DNA of 6,409 nt from Microcaldota archaeon (lineage in GTDB: Archaea > Micrarchaeota > Micrarchaeia > Micrarchaeales > CABMGC01): NCBI GenBank assembly GCA_021791075.1, contig JAJYXH010000068.1:1-6409 (forward strand). The letters run 5' to 3'. Position numbers and translations under genes: made by a program. The notes beneath the pieces are model-generated. The model did not search any database. It was not told the DNA's origin and was given only the letters and a program-made list of their open reading frames with translations. Positions 4,853 to 6,409 of this stretch are shown in pieces. Position 1 is the stretch's first letter, and each line of letters starts with the position of its first letter.

Positions 4853-5161
4853 GGACCGAGGCAATCTGTCGGTCCTAGCCGCAGCTCGCAGGCTCCTCGT
4901 CCGCTCGTCGCCTGCTCTATCCTGCGGCTCGTCAGGAATGATGTGAATCACGGGCCCACTCAGCGCTGCTCAGCTCTGCTCCTCCTCGAGCTTTTCGTGA
5001 ACCTCTGAAAGCCTGCTTTCAGATTTTGCAGCTTCGCTGCAAACCTTTTGGGAAAAGGTTCAGCGAGGGCACGCTGACATCAGCGAGCGTACGAGCTGAT
5101 GGTCGTGCCCGAGCATAGAACGGTTCCTCTTCCTGCTTTATCCGCTACGTCAATGCGTAGC
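4853..5161. other. GC-rich, hairpin-dense region (candidate structured RNA or DNA element)
   Basis: No convincing gene lies here, but perfect inverted repeats follow one another. GGACCGA 4853-4859 pairs with 4869-4875. AGCCGCAG 4877-4884 pairs with 4922-4929, enclosing GCAGGC 4888-4893 with 4910-4915. CTGAAAG 5005-5011 pairs with 5016-5022. TTTGCAGC 5025-5032 pairs with 5036-5043. AACCTTTT 5042-5049 pairs with 5053-5060. TCAGCG 5060-5065 pairs with 5072-5077. CATCAGC 5078-5084 pairs with 5095-5101. GCTACG 5144-5149 pairs with 5156-5161. An alternative long stem joins GGGCACG 5067-5073 to CGTGCCC 5104-5110. Strand is undecided because hairpins read alike on both. It does not show RNase P, SRP RNA or tRNA signatures that I can recognise. 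Confidence 0.5.
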
Positions 5162-5426
5162 TGACAATGCTGCTTGTGCTGATAACAGCGGTGGTGATGC
5201 TGCTGCCTCTGCTGACAGCGGTGGTTCTGCTGCTGATACTGCGGGCGTGGCTGCTCCTGCCGTTGTTGCTCGTGCAGTTTGTGGTGATGCTGCCTCTGCG
5301 GCCATTACCGATGCCGCTCGCCTCGCTCCGCCATCGCTCGGGAGGGCAGAGCCAGAACGCCAGAGCAGAGCTAAGCACGCTCGGCTCGCTGCCCGCCACG
5401 CCCCGCACCGCAGGGTTTTAGCGTAG
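5100..5426 (+). other. Alanine/glycine-codon-rich low-complexity tract (possible gene fragment)
   Basis: The + strand frame in phase with 5100 is open from 5100 to TAG 5424-5426 and has no ATG. From 5160 to about 5300 it is dominated by GCT, GGT, GAT, AGC and TCT codons (RNY pattern). It encodes an Ala/Gly/Ser/Asp-rich stretch with an internal near-repeat around Ala-Asp-x-Ser-Gly-Gly. The T-ending codons differ from neighbouring genes. A Leu/Val-rich frame (ATG 5167) and a Ser-rich - strand frame overlap it and are probably shadows. The tract runs into R2 copy B, whose sequence supplies the stop codon. It could be the remnant of a surface or secreted protein, or simple repeat DNA. Confidence 0.3.
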
Positions 5427-5642
5427 TTGTTTGTCGACTGAGGCCTTACTACGCATCAGACGTCATTACTACACATCAGTCAGGCGTAGTCTTTAGTGTA
5501 GTTTTAGGTGTAGTTTGACGGAATGGACCTGCAGAAAGGCACGTCTGGAAAAGAAGATTGGGAAAAAGCAGCGTACAGGTATCTGCTATCGAATATGGGC
5601 GTTTCTACATTCGGATCTGCGACGACAGAACCTTGCCTCCAT
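5405..5642 (+). repeat. Direct repeat R2, copy B
   Basis: This is the second copy of 1772-2009, about 98 percent identical by eye with five transitions and no gaps. The left edge joins the GC-rich alanine tract and the right edge joins unique sequence after the shared CCTCCAT. Both R2 copies therefore have unrelated flanks on both sides. Confidence 0.95.
5421..5519. promoter_or_regulatory. GYGTAGT motif cluster, copy B
   Basis: The six-motif arrangement of 1788-1886 is kept intact, including the three tandem 12-base units, again ending three bases before the ATG (5523). None of the five differences between R2 copies falls inside a GYGTAGT core. Confidence 0.5.
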
Positions 5643-5669
5643 GCGCATTCATGTTCAATGGAGCAATAG
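5523..5669 (+). pseudogene. 3'-truncated copy of the R2-encoded small gene (48 aa)
   Basis: The first 40 codons match the gene starting at 1890, with one amino-acid change (Gly11 to Glu). After the end of R2 the frame runs into unrelated sequence and stops at 5667-5669. The C-terminal half found at 2014-2214 is absent here, so this copy is broken unless the short N-terminal piece has its own role. Confidence 0.5.
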
Positions 5670-5725
5670 AAGAGATAAAGAGGATTGCAGGATTGAGTAT
5701 ATGCTTGTTGGAAACTAAACAGTAG
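5651..5725 (+). pseudogene. Remnant related to the 705-794 small gene
   Basis: Beyond R2 copy B, bases 5665-5718 resemble 730-794. Both end with a GAGTRTATGCTTGTYGGARACTAA-like run encoding Glu-(Cys/Tyr)-Met-Leu-Val-Gly-(Asp/Asn)-stop. The upstream part is out of step by indels. A competing frame from ATG 5651 to TAG 5723-5725 encodes a 24-residue Ile/Glu-rich peptide and may preserve an older reading. The region looks like a decayed gene end. Confidence 0.3.
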
Positions 5726-5738
5726 TTATTTTACCAGA

Positions 5739-5760
5739 GGCAATTGCCGAGAGTATCTCT
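5739..5760. other. Palindrome and short hairpin in intergenic region
   Basis: GGCAATTGCC (5739-5748) is a perfect palindrome, followed at once by AGAG-TAT-CTCT (5750-5760). They lie after the decayed gene end and before the next promoter, and may act as an operator or terminator. Confidence 0.3.
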
Positions 5761-5795
5761 GCCCATGGATGCCAAAATATATGTCTATCTGTCGC

Positions 5796-5804
5796 TTATA
5801 TAAT
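5796..5804 (+). promoter_or_regulatory. TATA-type promoter
   Basis: TTATATAAT is centred about 24 bases before ATG 5824, which suggests a leaderless transcript starting at or next to that codon. Confidence 0.5.
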
Positions 5805-5823
5805 CAAGGAAAGAGGGAAAGAT

Positions 5824-5889
5824 ATGAGCAGGGCCGGAATAACCCAAAAGCAGAGAAGAAGAAAAACGAAGAAATGGAAGAATGCCTAG
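5824..5889 (+). CDS. Tiny basic peptide (21 aa)
   Basis: This 21-codon frame encodes a strongly basic peptide with a Lys/Arg run at residues 9-19 (Lys-Gln-Arg-Arg-Arg-Lys-Thr-Lys-Lys-Trp-Lys). It follows a good TATA box at leaderless distance, with GAGGG at 5813-5817 as a weak ribosome-binding site. Size and charge recall the tiny basic ribosomal protein eL41, but the sequence pattern does not match it well enough to name. It could equally be a remnant of a longer gene, since other short frames overlap its end. Confidence 0.3.
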   Translation: MSRAGITQKQRRRKTKKWKNA

Positions 5890-5938
5890 TGGGCAGCACG
5901 TCAGGAAGTGGCCAAGGATGAATCTGACTGTGACCAGA

Positions 5939-5947
5939 TTATATAAA
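5939..5947 (+). promoter_or_regulatory. TATA-type promoter of the HD-domain gene
   Basis: TTATATAAA is centred 36 bases before GTG 5979. The predicted transcript start near 5968 leaves a leader of about ten bases and supports the GTG start. Confidence 0.55.
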
Positions 5948-5978
5948 CTTGACCCGAACAATACTGGATGGTGCATTT

Positions 5979-6409
5979 GTGGATAGAGGCAGGATCCTGA
6001 GAGCCACTGTCAGCCACGTCAGGAAGAAGATGGACGGAGAGGCCACAGGCCACGACTGGTGGCACGTCTACAGGGTCTGGAAGAGCTCGATAAAGATTGC
6101 GAGAAGGGAGAATGGCGCTGACCTCTTTGTAGTACAGCTCGGCGCGCTGCTTCACGATATCGAGGACTGGAAGTTCTCCGGTGACATACATGCCGGAGCG
6201 AAGGCCGCGGGGGCGTGGCTTGGGAAAAATGGGGCCGATGACAAGACGATCAAGAATGTCTGTGAGATAGTCGACAATGTATCTTTCAAGGGTGCAGGAG
6301 TAAAGGACGTCATGAAGAGCAAGGAAGGAAGGATCGTTCAGGATGCGGATAGGCTCGATGCACTCGGCGCTATCGGAATAGCGAGAGCCTTCGCATACGG
6401 CGGCCACAA
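5979..6409 (+). CDS. HD-domain phosphohydrolase, YedJ/YpgQ type (3' end outside window)
   Basis: The 143 visible residues belong to the HD superfamily of metal-dependent phosphohydrolases. Visible motifs are Gly-His-Asp-Trp-Trp-His at 24-29 (first metal-binding His), Leu-Leu-His-Asp-Ile-Glu-Asp at 57-63 (the His59-Asp60 pair), and Gln-Asp-Ala-Asp-Arg-Leu-Asp at 121-127 (distal Asp), followed by Ala-Ile-Gly-Ile-Ala-Arg. The Gly-His-Asp-Trp-Trp-His and Asp-Ala-Asp-Arg-Leu-Asp patterns point to the YedJ/YpgQ branch, usually 200-230 residues and active on nucleotides. GTG 5979 was chosen because the distance to the first motif fits the family, a TATA box is correctly placed, and TTG 5949 would fall before the predicted transcript start. 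The C-terminal third is cut off by the window end. Confidence 0.85.
   Translation, partial: MDRGRILRATVSHVRKKMDGEATGHDWWHVYRVWKSSIKIARRENGADLFVVQLGALLHDIEDWKFSGDIHAGAKAAGAWLGKNGADDKTIKNVCEIVDNVSFKGAGVKDVMKSKEGRIVQDADRLDALGAIGIARAFAYGGH

Noticed and set aside
4463..4951. 162-residue - strand frame opposite MazG
   Set aside because: It is a shadow of the MazG gene, extended through the GC-rich hairpin region where stops are rare.
4853..5161. Hairpin block as RNase P RNA or SRP RNA
   Set aside because: The conserved core motifs of these RNAs could not be found on either strand.
5167..5421. Leu/Val-rich + strand frame that looks like membrane segments
   Set aside because: It results from reading the GCT/GGT tract one base out of phase; the Ala-rich phase has the better codon pattern, and no ribosome-binding site is present.

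Overview
The window looks archaeal. TATA-type promoters (TTTAAAA, TTATAAA, TTATATAA) sit about 25 to 50 bases before starts. GGTGA/AAGGAG ribosome-binding sites precede several small genes. AGG/AGA and ATA codons are frequent, and the recognisable proteins are archaeal in type (Lrp/AsnC two-module regulators, archaeal-type UMP kinase, MazG and HD phosphohydrolases). A small-genome lineage such as Micrarchaeota/ARMAN is a guess, not something the sequence proves.

The layout is dominated by two unrelated direct repeats that alternate in the same orientation: R1 (1-218 and 3928-4145) and R2 (1772-2009 and 5405-5642). R1 carries a short C2H2 zinc-finger gene. R2 carries a cluster of GYGTAGT motifs and the start of a small, possibly nuclease-like, gene. 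Genes next to repeat ends are damaged. An Lrp-like gene has lost its N-terminal part at the left end of R2 copy A, and it also carries a frameshift. The UMP kinase gene has lost its N-terminal half at the right end of R1 copy B. The second zinc finger has lost a zinc ligand.

From left to right: 1-800 holds the intact zinc-finger gene and three small closely spaced genes, one of them a stand-alone Lrp-type ligand-binding domain. 820-1775 holds a tiny promoter-bearing reading frame (8 codons) convergent with the damaged Lrp-like gene. 1772-2214 is R2 copy A with a frameshifted small gene. 2265-3697 holds a second tiny reading frame (9 codons), convergent with an intact 442-residue double-Lrp regulator. 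3698-3927 is an AT-rich intergenic stretch. 3928-4810 holds R1 copy B, the UMP kinase remnant and an intact MazG-type NTP pyrophosphohydrolase. 4811-5404 is GC-rich, with a dense series of perfect hairpins followed by an alanine-codon-rich tract. 5405-5720 is R2 copy B. 5790-6409 has a tiny basic reading frame and an HD-domain phosphohydrolase cut by the window end.

The intact genes divide into small-ligand regulation (Lrp/RAM proteins) and nucleotide housekeeping (UMP kinase remnant, MazG, HD hydrolase). The most intriguing points are the repeated arrangement of tiny ORF plus convergent Lrp-like gene, the back-to-back hairpin array at 5005-5101, and the operator-like motif cluster in R2. No transposase, integrase, tRNA, rRNA or CRISPR array was recognised.
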